This document shows, piece by piece, positions 51,294 through 60,310 of a stretch of 64,000 nt of DNA. Numbering within the stretch: the stretch's first letter is position 1; each line of letters starts with the position of its first letter. Below the pieces are notes generated by a model. The model did no database searches, was not told the origin of the DNA, and saw nothing but the letters and a program-made list of their open reading frames with translations. Source of the DNA: Magnetococcales bacterium. Lineage in GTDB: Bacteria > Pseudomonadota > Magnetococcia > Magnetococcales > Magnetaquicoccaceae. The translations under genes were made by a program, and so were the position numbers. The stretch covers positions 1 through 64,000 of the forward strand of contig JADFYM010000001.1 of the NCBI GenBank assembly GCA_015233035.1, read 5' to 3'.

Positions 51294-53423
51294 CTATCTT
51301 TTATCCTCTTTCCCGGAGCCATCGGCTTTTTTCTTGCCCTTTTTCGGTTTGTCTGGCCTGTCCAGCTTGATCTGGTCGGGGTCGCGGACGACATGCTCGC
51401 GAACCAGGGTGGCGGTCGGCAATAAATCTTTGAATATGGACTGAAAATCACGGACAACATTCTTGGGAGCCGGGGCCACGGTGGGCCTCCCTTCCATAAT
51501 GTCGTCCACTTGCACGATAACCGGCTCTGTCTCCTCCGGCGCAGCCAATGCTGCTGCCTCGGCTACCGCATCCGGCACAACCTCGACAACATGCTCCGCC
51601 GCTGCCACCGGGGTTTTTATCATAACCAGTTCGGCGGCCTCCTCCAGAACCCGTTCCACCTCCTCTGTCACCACATCTGGCACATCTGGCACATCTGCCT
51701 CAACAGCCCGCTCTTCCGCTGCCACCGGGGTTTTTATCATAACCAGTTCGGCGGCCTCCTCCAGAACCAATTCTATCCCCTCTGCCACCACATCTGCCAC
51801 AACCGCCTCGACAGCAAGCTCCGCCGCCAGCACAATCGGTTCGGCGGCCTCTTCCAGAACCAGTTCCATCCCCTCATCCACCACATCTGGCACAACGGCA
51901 ATAGCCAGTTCTGCCTCTGCCACAGCGGTTTTTATCATAACCGGTTCAGCGGTCTCCTCCAGAATCAGTTCTATCCCCTCATCCACCGTATCTGGCACAA
52001 CGGCAACAGCCAGTTCTGCCGCTGCCGCAGGGGGGAGGATCATGACCGGTTCGGCGGTCTCCTCCAGAATCAGCTCTATCCCCTCATCCACCGTATCTGG
52101 CACAACAACAAGTTCTTCCGCTACTTCCGTGCTTGCCAGCACAATCGGTTCGGCCACCAACGCTGCAGCCTCAGCGTCCGGCACAACAGCCGCAGACGCC
52201 TCCTCCTCTGCTGCTATGCTTGCCAGCACAATCGGCTCAGCCACCTCCGCCTCGGGCGCAGCGTCTGGTACAACGGCAGCAGACGCCTCCTCCTCCTCCT
52301 CTGCTGCCAGGCCTGCCAGCACAATCGGCTCAGCCACCTCCGCCTCGGGCGCAGCGTCTGGTACAACGGCAGCAGACGCCTCCTCCTCTGCTGCCAGGCC
52401 TGCCAGCACAACCGGCTCAGCCACCTCCGCCTCGGGCGCAGCGTCTGGTACAACGGCAGCAGACAACTCCTCCTCCTCTGCTGCCAAGCTCGCTGGCACA
52501 ACCGGTTCGACCGCCAGCACCTCGTCCGCAGCGTCTGGTGCAACGACCGCAGACGGCTCCTCCTCCGCTGTCGTGCCTGCCAGCAGTATCACATCGGGCA
52601 AAATCCCGGTAACCATCGTCTCCTCGGCCGCAACAGTTTCCTCCACAGCCGATTCGATGATTTCTGCCACATCCCACAAACCCCAGACCGATCCCTCACC
52701 CGTATCCTCTTGTAACACCTCGGTGGCAGTCACAGGATCTCCTGCGGCGGGCTCCACCACAGCCACCGGCGATTCCTCCGCCAAGACCTGTGGCACCCTC
52801 GCCGGGACAGCATCAGACAACACCGGTACGGCACTCTTGTTGACCACCCCCACCGGTTTAACCCCTGGTTCCCGTTGGTCCGCAAAGGCACTCGGCATCG
52901 GGGGCAAGACCACCCGTTTGGTCTCAGCGGGTTTGTTTTTGCCCACATCCTGCGGGTGTGCATACAACAACGAATCCACATCCAGAATAAGCAACGTGGT
53001 CGCGTTATACTTGCCAACCCCCTGCAAACAGGCACGCTTCATCCCGGACGGTGGCGGCTCATTAATGTTACTTTCATCCAGCTCAACCACTTCATGCACC
53101 GAATCCACGACCACGCCAATCCAGGTCGCCACATCGTCGCGCTCTCCTTCCGCACGATACGAACCATCCAGGATCACAATACGGGATTGAACGGTGGGTT
53201 CCACCCGTTCCATACCCAACTTTTGTCGCAGGTCACTGACCGGAATGACATAGCCCCGCAAGTTGATCACCCCCCACAGATCCGCACTGGTACGGGGCAC
53301 GGGGGTAATCTTGGTGGCACGTGACTCGGTGTTCGTATCGGTCAACAGCTCGATAACCTCCCGGACCAAGACCAGATCCACGGCATACAGATCCGCATCC
53401 AATTGCAAAGTCAAGACCTTCAT
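51294..53423 (-). CDS. CheW-domain protein with long repetitive acidic tail
   Basis: The 709-residue product starts with a CheW domain (about 1-165) with VREVIELL, WGVINLRGYVIPV and LLILDVDSLL. The remainder is low-complexity. One type of about 30 residues (AAVVPDAAPEAEVAEP) is repeated about five times. Another type (VVPDTVDEGIELILEE) is repeated six to seven times, sometimes followed by VMIKTPVAA. The last 25 residues are Lys-rich (KPKKGKKK). The ATG at 53423 begins the CheW domain directly (MKVLTLQL); a GTG seven codons earlier is less likely. A normal CheW is about 160 residues. The tail could be an extended linker that holds the coupling protein to something else in the array or at the pole. 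Confidence 0.85.
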   Translation of the reverse strand: MKVLTLQLDADLYAVDLVLVREVIELLTDTNTESRATKITPVPRTSADLWGVINLRGYVIPVSDLRQKLGMERVEPTVQSRIVILDGSYRAEGERDDVATWIGVVVDSVHEVVELDESNINEPPPSGMKRACLQGVGKYNATTLLILDVDSLLYAHPQDVGKNKPAETKRVVLPPMPSAFADQREPGVKPVGVVNKSAVPVLSDAVPARVPQVLAEESPVAVVEPAAGDPVTATEVLQEDTGEGSVWGLWDVAEIIESAVEETVAAEETMVTGILPDVILLAGTTAEEEPSAVVAPDAADEVLAVEPVVPASLAAEEEELSAAVVPDAAPEAEVAEPVVLAGLAAEEEASAAVVPDAAPEAEVAEPIVLAGLAAEEEEEASAAVVPDAAPEAEVAEPIVLASIAAEEEASAAVVPDAEAAALVAEPIVLASTEVAEELVVVPDTVDEGIELILEETAEPVMILPPAAAAELAVAVVPDTVDEGIELILEETAEPVMIKTAVAEAELAIAVVPDVVDEGMELVLEEAAEPIVLAAELAVEAVVADVVAEGIELVLEEAAELVMIKTPVAAEERAVEADVPDVPDVVTEEVERVLEEAAELVMIKTPVAAAEHVVEVVPDAVAEAAALAAPEETEPVIVQVDDIMEGRPTVAPAPKNVVRDFQSIFKDLLPTATLVREHVVRDPDQIKLDRPDKPKKGKKKADGSGKEDKR

Positions 53424-53636
53424 AGGGCACCCCCCGGCAGACACAAAAGTACAATGCTTGGCAATACCATACGATCAACCACCGTTCACATCTCCTTTGA
53501 CAAAAGTGCAGGATGGCAAAAAAGCCACTTTACCAACGTATCCACGAAAAAGCATGGCAAAAAAAAACAGTGTATGGCATTATGGCCCGACAGGTAGGGG
53601 TGTGGTGGTTAAAATTTTTGAACAGGGGAACTCAAA

Positions 53637-54581
53637 ATGGCAAATGAATCCGTACTGGATGAGGTGTTTCAACGGTCCAACCTTGCATACAGCAACGAGA
53701 TGGAAATGTTGACCTTCTATCTGACTGACGATCAACTGTATGGGATCAATGTCTTCAAAATCATAGAAATCATGGAATGCCCGAAGGTGGTCACCAAAAC
53801 GCCCCACTCTCATCCCGTGGTCAAAGGCAACATTGACTTTCGCGGCCATCCCATCTCACTGTTCGATCTGGCCGATGGCCTGGGCTTGACGCCCATCGAT
53901 TATCGCAACACCCTCAGCTACATTCTGGTCTGTGAATACAGCAACACCATCCAGGGCTTTCTGGTCTCTCGCCCCAATATGCTCATTAATAAAAGCTGGA
54001 GCGACATTATCAAGCCGGAAGGCACCCTGTACGACCAGAGCTACCTGACTGCCATCGCCTACCACAACTCTGTTTCCATCCAAATTCTGGATGTCGAAAA
54101 ACTGTTGGTCGAAATTATCGGTATGGATACCTCCGTCTCAGAGGAGTTGATCCAGCAGAGCAAGAACTTGTCCGCCGATCAACACCAGGTACTGCTGGTG
54201 GACGACTCCAAGGCCGCCTGCAGCATGTTGGGAGCCGCCCTGAATCAGATGAACATCGCGCACACCATCCTGAACAGTGCTCAGGAGGCTCTGAACCTGT
54301 TGAACAAAACCCTGAAGGAGAATAATGGCAAATGCCCGTATTCCCTTATCTTTACCGATCTGGAAATGCCCGGCATGGACGGTTTCACCTTTACCCGCAA
54401 GATACGGGAAATCGCGGCCCTCGCCAATGTGCGCCTGGTGGTCCACAGTTCGTTGAGCAACAAGTCCAACTGGGAAAAGGCACAGGAAATGGGTGCAGAC
54501 GACTTTATTCCCAAGTTTTCCCCAGACCGCTTTGCCGAAACCATCTTGAAGCAGTTGGAGAGATCTACGCTGCCGCGCTAG
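53637..54581 (+). CDS. cheV: CheV coupling protein (CheW-receiver)
   Basis: The 314-residue product has a CheW domain (about 15-165, with YGINVFKIIEIMECP, VVKGNIDFRGHPISLFDL and ISIQILDVEKLL-like strands). A receiver follows (about 180-305) with LLVDDS, phospho-Asp in LIFTDLEMPGMDGF and a Lys near IPKF. CheV links receptors to CheA and can take phosphate as a sink or for adaptation. The start at 53637 follows GGGGAA. It diverges from the tailed CheW gene and converges with an MCP-like gene nine bases away. Confidence 0.93.
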   Translation: MANESVLDEVFQRSNLAYSNEMEMLTFYLTDDQLYGINVFKIIEIMECPKVVTKTPHSHPVVKGNIDFRGHPISLFDLADGLGLTPIDYRNTLSYILVCEYSNTIQGFLVSRPNMLINKSWSDIIKPEGTLYDQSYLTAIAYHNSVSIQILDVEKLLVEIIGMDTSVSEELIQQSKNLSADQHQVLLVDDSKAACSMLGAALNQMNIAHTILNSAQEALNLLNKTLKENNGKCPYSLIFTDLEMPGMDGFTFTRKIREIAALANVRLVVHSSLSNKSNWEKAQEMGADDFIPKFSPDRFAETILKQLERSTLPR

Positions 54582-54590
54582 GGCCTGGCA

Positions 54591-55604
54591 CTAAAACAGC
54601 TCGATATCCCCTTCGTCCATGCTCTCCTGCATCACCGGCTTGTGACTGACGGAGTTGAGCAATTGCCGCTGTTCCTGGAGCCGTTGCTGGGTGCGCACAA
54701 CACGCTCCTTTCTGGGTATTGTGTCATCCAGGAACAAATCCAGGTCGAAGATGTGGTCAAATTTTTCTACCACCGAGGTCTTTTTATCGATCCCTTGGGT
54801 GATTTGAGTGACCATGTCCTCAAACTGAAGCGAAAGGACGGCCAGACCGATATTGTTGTGGATCTCTTTGGTGATCCCGGACACCTGTTGCAGCATTCTG
54901 GTCGTGAGCCGGTCATTCTCGCTGATCTGGGCCATCATGGCGTCCACTTTGTTTTTGGATTCCATGGAAAAGCTCATATCTTTGGAGGCCATCTCCTTGA
55001 CCACCTCTTTGGCGGTATCGACCTGATTGCTGGTCTCTACCACCACATCGCTGATCAAGTCACTGACTTCGCGGGAAGCGATGGCCAACCGGCGCACCTC
55101 CGCCGCCACAACGGAAAAGGCCCCACTGGCCTGCCCTTCCCGTGCCGCCACAATACGCGCATTCAGGCCGAGCACTTTGGTCAAGTCGGCGATGGCGTTG
55201 ATCTTGCCCAGAGACTCTTCCACCTGCAGCATTTCCGCAGAAACATCATCGATACGATACATCATCGCCATGCTCTGCTGACTGACCGCCACAATATGTT
55301 CCACGAAGGCTTGCAGAATGGCATCGGTCGCCGTGGTAAACTCACCAATGGTGATATGGCTCTTTTTGTCCGCTTTCTGGCTGCCGCCCTGTTTTTCCAT
55401 ACTGGCCACCACACCGGCCACCAGTTCGCTCTGTTGCCCGGTCTGTTGCCGTAGCAGGTTGAACCGTTCGCTCAGCTTGCCCACCGCCTCCTGCACCATC
55501 TGACGGACCTGCGCACCATCCGCACGCAGGCTCGCCAACTCCCGGCGGAGTTCGTCGCGTATGCCCTGAGAAATTTTTACTGCATCCAGCTTATCTTTTG
55601 CCAT
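54591..55604 (-). CDS. Soluble MCP-like protein with CheZ-like motif
   Basis: The 337-residue product has no membrane segment. Residues about 130-210 match the receptor signalling hairpin, with a tip at LGLNARIVAAREGQASGAF and VVAAEVRRLA. Both arms are much shorter than in receptors. After the hairpin, LQFEDMVTQITQ places D263 and Q267 exactly as in the CheZ catalytic motif. The C-terminus is acidic and ends DIELF. It is the last gene of a minus-strand group with a paralogue (33 bases upstream) and CheW. It may sit in the array through the hairpin and act on CheY-P. Alternatively it is only a small cytoplasmic receptor. Confidence 0.75.
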   Translation of the reverse strand: MAKDKLDAVKISQGIRDELRRELASLRADGAQVRQMVQEAVGKLSERFNLLRQQTGQQSELVAGVVASMEKQGGSQKADKKSHITIGEFTTATDAILQAFVEHIVAVSQQSMAMMYRIDDVSAEMLQVEESLGKINAIADLTKVLGLNARIVAAREGQASGAFSVVAAEVRRLAIASREVSDLISDVVVETSNQVDTAKEVVKEMASKDMSFSMESKNKVDAMMAQISENDRLTTRMLQQVSGITKEIHNNIGLAVLSLQFEDMVTQITQGIDKKTSVVEKFDHIFDLDLFLDDTIPRKERVVRTQQRLQEQRQLLNSVSHKPVMQESMDEGDIELF

Positions 55605-55637
55605 TTGCTCACCACACCAAACACTGTGCTGCGTGCC

Positions 55638-56603
55638 TTAAGCCGCATCAAACGCCTGTCGCTGCTGCAACAAATTGTTTTGCAACCTGGCCAACCGCTC
55701 TTTTTGAGAAAGGGAATCGTTCATCAACATGTCCAAATCCACCACCCGGGCAAACCGTTCCAACACCGCCAATTTGCGCTCGATCCGCTTGAGTACCAGC
55801 GTGACGGTCTCTTCAAACTGCAAGAGAGAAACCGCAACGTCCACATTGCCACCAATCTCCTCGGTAATACCAGACACCTGGCGGAGGGTCCGGGCCCGGA
55901 AGGAGTTGATCTCACTGATATCCGTCATCATGGCATTCACCTGGCCTTTGGCATTCATGGCAAAGCCCATATCCTTGGAGGCCATCTCTTTGACAATATC
56001 CCGCACCGAACGAATATTGGCACTGGTCTCTTCTACCGCCAAACTGATCTGGTCGCTCACCTGACGGGAAGAAGAGGCCAACTGGTGTATCTCCGTTGCC
56101 ACAAATGTGAAGGCCTCCCCGGACCGTCCGGCCCGCGCCGCCACAATACGGGCATTGAGGGCGAGACCCTTGGTCAGTTCGACCACCGTGTTAATCTTGC
56201 CGAGATGTTCCTGCACCCGCAACATGTAGGCCGCCACATCATCCATACGATAGACCATCCGCATGCTTTCCTGGCTGATTTGCGAGATCCGATCCACAAA
56301 AGTGCGCAAAATCTCATCCGTGGCCTGCACAAACTCTTGGATATTGACCGAATCTGCCTGGCCTTTTTTCGGCTCAACCACCTGTTCATGCCCAATAGAC
56401 TGTTCGTCCAGGTCGGCAGCCAGGCCAATCACCAAATCCTGCTGCTCTTCCGCCTGTTGCCGCAAACCGTTAAAGCTGTTGTCCAGTTTGACCACAGAAT
56501 CACGGACCAGAGAGCGGATCTGCCCGCCCACGGTACGCAAATCCTCCAGTTGCTTGCCAAACTCAACCTGGACTTCCCGATTCAGTAAAGTTGCATCGTT
56601 CAC
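55638..56603 (-). CDS. Soluble MCP-like protein (paralogue without CheZ-like residues)
   Basis: The 321-residue product is built like the protein at 54591: a hairpin tip LALNARIVAARAGRSGEAF, then VSGITEEIGGN and LLQFEETVTLVL. In the last piece the CheZ-like Asp and Gln are Glu265 and Leu269, and the C-terminus ends FDAA without the acidic ELF tail. It starts with GTG at 56603. It lies between cheW (63 bases upstream) and its paralogue. The pair could form heterodimers or one could be a structural partner; this is inferred from position and similarity. Confidence 0.75.
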   Translation of the reverse strand: MNDATLLNREVQVEFGKQLEDLRTVGGQIRSLVRDSVVKLDNSFNGLRQQAEEQQDLVIGLAADLDEQSIGHEQVVEPKKGQADSVNIQEFVQATDEILRTFVDRISQISQESMRMVYRMDDVAAYMLRVQEHLGKINTVVELTKGLALNARIVAARAGRSGEAFTFVATEIHQLASSSRQVSDQISLAVEETSANIRSVRDIVKEMASKDMGFAMNAKGQVNAMMTDISEINSFRARTLRQVSGITEEIGGNVDVAVSLLQFEETVTLVLKRIERKLAVLERFARVVDLDMLMNDSLSQKERLARLQNNLLQQRQAFDAA

Positions 56604-56666
56604 GGGTCATTCAATCCTGCTTAAAAAGGAGGGCCATTACACCATTTTCCACGGGCTGTTTTGCGG

Positions 56667-57173
56667 TCAGGCCGCTTCGCGGTTACCACCCGCATTGACA
56701 TCCAGCGCATGTTCCAACTCTTCGGTAGAAAACACCTTGTTGGTATCCAGAATGATGATGAAGTGATCACCCTGCTTGCCCATGCCACGGATAAAATCGG
56801 TGCGCAATTTGGCACCGATCTTGGGTGGCGGGTCGATTTGATCCGGATCCAGGCTCATGACCTCCTTCACCGAATCGGCCATGGCCCCCAACACCGTCTT
56901 GCCCTCGTCCACGGTCACCTCAATGATGATGATGCAGGTATTGACTGTCCGTTCGGATTGGGACATGCCAAACTTCAGGCGCATGTCCATGACCGGCACG
57001 ACACTCCCGCGCAGATTGATGACACCACACATGGACTTGGGGGTACGGGGCACTTTGGTCAGTGCAGTATACTCCAAGACCTCTTTCACCCGCCCAATAT
57101 CCACGGCAAACACCTCGTCCGCCAGGGTAAAGGTTAGAAACTGCGTTGTTTCCGTGATATCCGTTGTCCCCAT
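56667..57173 (-). CDS. cheW: CheW coupling protein
   Basis: The 168-residue product is a single CheW domain: FLTFTLADEVFAVDIGRVKEVLEY, CGVINLRGSVVPVMDMRLKFGM, and a C-terminal strand FIIILDTNKVFS. It joins receptors to CheA in the signalling array. The start follows GAGAGGAG at a normal distance. It leads a minus-strand group with the two soluble MCP-like genes and diverges from the STAS-cheY-cheA-cheB group. Confidence 0.95.
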   Translation of the reverse strand: MGTTDITETTQFLTFTLADEVFAVDIGRVKEVLEYTALTKVPRTPKSMCGVINLRGSVVPVMDMRLKFGMSQSERTVNTCIIIIEVTVDEGKTVLGAMADSVKEVMSLDPDQIDPPPKIGAKLRTDFIRGMGKQGDHFIIILDTNKVFSTEELEHALDVNAGGNREAA

Positions 57174-57462
57174 CGCACTCGCTCCTCTCGTTGATGCCTA
57201 CCCCGTTTTACACCGGACTGGAAGATTCTCTCGGTCTGATGGTGCAGATCAAGGCTTCCCCAAGACCACCAGCGCGAGTTTATCTAAAAAAAATCGCTCC
57301 GTCTACCGAATCTGTGCATCCACTGATCATAAAAGAAGGTTGATTATTGGTTCAAACTGTTGTAGAGGTTAGGGGATGGTATGGGTGGGTGCCACGGGGA
57401 CGTGTGTTTTGTCCCCTCATGCAAGGGGAAGATGGGCGAACCTCTGATCAATAGGAGTGGAA

Positions 57463-57801
57463 ATGATTGATTTTTCTCTGGATGACTCCGGTGCCAGTGG
57501 CACGCTGCTGCTGTCGGGTGCGTTGACCATCCAGCAGGCATTGCCATTGAAAGAGACCCTCTTGCGTGCCGTTGGAGAGGTCAATCAACTGAAGATCAAC
57601 CTGGAACACGTTGAGGGTATGGATCTGACCGCCCTGCAACTGCTTTGTGCCGCCCACCGGGATTGGATCAAAAACGGTAAAAAGGTAACCCGTGAGGGGG
57701 CCATACCGGAGATCGTGCACCGAATTGTCCGGGAGTCCGGCTTTTCCGGCTGTGTGGGTGATGATGATGACATCGGACTTTGGACGGGAGCAAGCAATTA
57801 A
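57463..57801 (+). CDS. STAS domain protein
   Basis: The 112-residue STAS domain protein (anti-sigma antagonist fold) has the conserved loop as MDLTALQLL, where a Thr stands at the usual phosphorylated Ser position. The ATG at 57463 is five bases after GGAG; the GTG two codons earlier is less likely. Its stop overlaps the cheY start by one base (TAATG), so the two are coupled. STAS genes before cheY/cheA occur in several proteobacterial chemotaxis operons; the exact role there is not settled. Confidence 0.88.
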   Translation: MIDFSLDDSGASGTLLLSGALTIQQALPLKETLLRAVGEVNQLKINLEHVEGMDLTALQLLCAAHRDWIKNGKKVTREGAIPEIVHRIVRESGFSGCVGDDDDIGLWTGASN

Positions 57802-58166
57802 TGGCTAAAACAATCATGACCGTAGATGACTCCTCCAGCGTCAGGCAGATGGTTGGCTTGACACTGAAAGGAGAAGGATACCAAGTGGTGGAGGCGGTGG
57901 ATGGCAAGGATGCCCTCACGAAGGTGGGGGGGGCGACCATTGATATGGTCATTACAGATCTGAACATGCCCAACATGGATGGCATCACCTTGATCCGGGA
58001 ATTGCGCAAATTACCGGCTTTCAAGTTTGTGCCGATTATCATGCTGACGACCGAATCCCAGGCCGATCGCAAGCAAGAGGGCAAGGATGCCGGTGCAACC
58101 GGGTGGATTGTCAAACCGTTCAAGCCAGAACAACTGATCGGTGTCATCAAGAAAGTGCTCGGCTAA
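57801..58166 (+). CDS. cheY: CheY response regulator
   Basis: This 121-residue receiver has the acidic pocket VDDS, phospho-Asp D53 in MVITDLNMPNMDG, Thr in MLTTES and Lys in GWIVKPFKPEQL. CheY-P binds the flagellar switch and sets rotation. It is coupled to the STAS gene upstream and followed by cheA after 35 bases. The start is fixed by the one-base overlap and GGGAG upstream. Confidence 0.95.
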   Translation: MAKTIMTVDDSSSVRQMVGLTLKGEGYQVVEAVDGKDALTKVGGATIDMVITDLNMPNMDGITLIRELRKLPAFKFVPIIMLTTESQADRKQEGKDAGATGWIVKPFKPEQLIGVIKKVLG

Positions 58167-58201
58167 GCCATCCCAGACCTCATCGAACGGAGATCCAAGC
58201 C

Positions 58202-60307
58202 ATGGCTGTAGAGATTGATACCAGTGCCTTCACCGAAGAGGCCTACGAGTTGCTCTCTGAATTGGAGGACTCGCTGCTGGAACTGGAAGAGACCCCGACC
58301 GATATGGAGTTGATCGGTCGGGTCTTCCGGGCCATGCACACCATCAAAGGGTCCGGAGCCATGTTTGGCTTCGACGAGGTGGCCAAGTTTACCCACGAAG
58401 TGGAAACAGTTTTTGACAAGGCGCGTTCCGGGACTTTGCCGGTCACCAAGGCGTTGATCGATCTGACCCTGGCGGCCCGGGATCAGATTCGCACCATTCT
58501 GGACGCCTCCCGGGGGGGACCGCCCGCCGACCAGGACAATGCCAACCGCATTATTGCCGGGCTGCGTGGACTGACCCCCCAGAAAGAGTCCGCCGCCGCA
58601 CCGGTCGCCGTCCAGGCGGTTGCCCCGGTTGTCCCGGAGGGACCGCACGTCTATCGCGTCCGTTTTGAACCCAGGCCGGAAATTTTTTCATCCGGGACCA
58701 ACCCCTTGTTGTTGATCAACGAAATGAGGGATCTGGGGCATTGCCGCGTCATTGCCATCACAAATGCCTTTCCCTCTCTGGAAGAGTTGGATCCAGAACG
58801 GTGCTATACCTCCTGGGAAATTTTTCTGACTACCACGGAGGGAGAAAATGCTATCCGGGATATTTTTATCTTTGTGGAAGATGATTGTACCCTGAATATT
58901 CGCCTCCTGGATCGGGAGGAAGAGCCGGATGAAATGGCGCAGCCCAAAAAATTGGGTGAAATTCTGGTTGAACGGGGTGATATCAGCGCGGAAGCCCTGG
59001 ACAAGGCTTTGACGCCACTGGGCGACCGGTTGGTCACCTCTGGTGTGGTCCCCGCCGACAAGGTACGTGCGGCACTGACCGAGCAACGGGTTGTACAAGA
59101 GCAACGCCAACAACAGGGCAAGGCCGCAGAAGTGGATGCTGTGGTCCGCGTCCCCTCCACCAAACTGGACAAACTGGTCAATCTGGTGGGCGAAATGGTG
59201 ACGGTGCAGGCGCGGCTGAACCAGATTGCCACCCAGTTCAGCAATCAACATTTGCAACTGGTTGCCGAAGAGATTGAGCACCTCACTGCCGAACTGCGCG
59301 ACAACACCATGAGCATCCGCATGTTGGCCATCGGCTCCACTTTTAACAAATTCAAGCGTCTGGTCCGGGATCTTTCCACAGAGTTGGGCAAACAGATCGA
59401 ACTGACCACCTCTGGGGCCGACACAGAACTGGACAAGACCGTCATCGATCAGTTGAATGATCCGCTGGTTCACATTATTCGCAACAGCATTGACCATGGT
59501 ATCGAAAAACCGGATGTGCGACAAGCCACCGGCAAACCTTTGGTCGGGCAGATTCATTTGTCTGCCGTTCATTCCGGGACCAGCGTTTTGATTCAGGTCA
59601 GAGACGACGGCAAGGGTCTCGACCCGCAACTGCTGCGGCGCAAAGCAGTGGAAAAGGGTGTTTTGTCGCCGGATGCGGTATTGTCCGACCACGAGGCTTA
59701 CCAGTTGATTTTTGCTGCCGGTTTCTCTACTGCCGAAAAGATCACCAATGTCTCCGGGCGTGGCGTGGGCATGGATGTGGTACGCAAATCCATTGAAGGG
59801 CTGCGCGGCTCCATCGACACCCAAAGCGAACTGGGCAAAGGGACGAGCATTACCCTCAAACTGCCCCTGACACTGGCCATTATCGAAGGGTTGCTCGTCA
59901 GCGTCAATCAAAACTATTTTGTTGTTCCCCTGGCGGCCGTGGAAGAGTGTGTGGAACTGGCCCCCAAAGATATTGCCAACTCGCATGGTCGGCGCATCGT
60001 CAATGTGCGCGGTGAAATTGTCCCCTTTATCCGTATTCGCGAACGGTTTGACATGTCCGGCGAGCGGCCCACCATCGAACAGATTGTCATTGCCAATGTC
60101 GATGGCAAGCGGGTTGGCTTCGGGGTGGACTCGGTCGTCGGGCAACATCAGACGGTCATCAAAAATCTGGGTAACAGCTTTGAATACTCGGACGAATTTT
60201 CCGGTGCCACCATCCTGGGCGACGGAACGGTCGCGCTGCTCCTGGACTTGGCCAGAATGGTGCGTTATGTCGAGATACAAGAGTCCAAAGAGACGGGAGG
60301 ATCTTGA
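58202..60307 (+). CDS. cheA: CheA chemotaxis histidine kinase
   Basis: The product has 701 residues. The P1/HPt domain has phospho-His H46 in MHTIKGSGAMFGF. A middle part (about 150-240) has RVRFEPRPEIF and a mixed alpha/beta pattern. Then come two copies of a short motif (KLGEILVERGDIS and a weaker second) at about 255-300, found in some other CheA proteins. The dimerisation helices start near 315 (STKLDKLVNLVGEM). The ATP-binding domain has HIIRNSIDHGIE, DDGKGLD and GRGVGMDVV. The C-terminal CheW-like P5 domain lies at about 563-690. The ATG at 58202 follows GGAG. cheB follows after three bases. Confidence 0.96.
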   Translation: MAVEIDTSAFTEEAYELLSELEDSLLELEETPTDMELIGRVFRAMHTIKGSGAMFGFDEVAKFTHEVETVFDKARSGTLPVTKALIDLTLAARDQIRTILDASRGGPPADQDNANRIIAGLRGLTPQKESAAAPVAVQAVAPVVPEGPHVYRVRFEPRPEIFSSGTNPLLLINEMRDLGHCRVIAITNAFPSLEELDPERCYTSWEIFLTTTEGENAIRDIFIFVEDDCTLNIRLLDREEEPDEMAQPKKLGEILVERGDISAEALDKALTPLGDRLVTSGVVPADKVRAALTEQRVVQEQRQQQGKAAEVDAVVRVPSTKLDKLVNLVGEMVTVQARLNQIATQFSNQHLQLVAEEIEHLTAELRDNTMSIRMLAIGSTFNKFKRLVRDLSTELGKQIELTTSGADTELDKTVIDQLNDPLVHIIRNSIDHGIEKPDVRQATGKPLVGQIHLSAVHSGTSVLIQVRDDGKGLDPQLLRRKAVEKGVLSPDAVLSDHEAYQLIFAAGFSTAEKITNVSGRGVGMDVVRKSIEGLRGSIDTQSELGKGTSITLKLPLTLAIIEGLLVSVNQNYFVVPLAAVEECVELAPKDIANSHGRRIVNVRGEIVPFIRIRERFDMSGERPTIEQIVIANVDGKRVGFGVDSVVGQHQTVIKNLGNSFEYSDEFSGATILGDGTVALLLDLARMVRYVEIQESKETGGS

Positions 60308-60310
60308 ACG

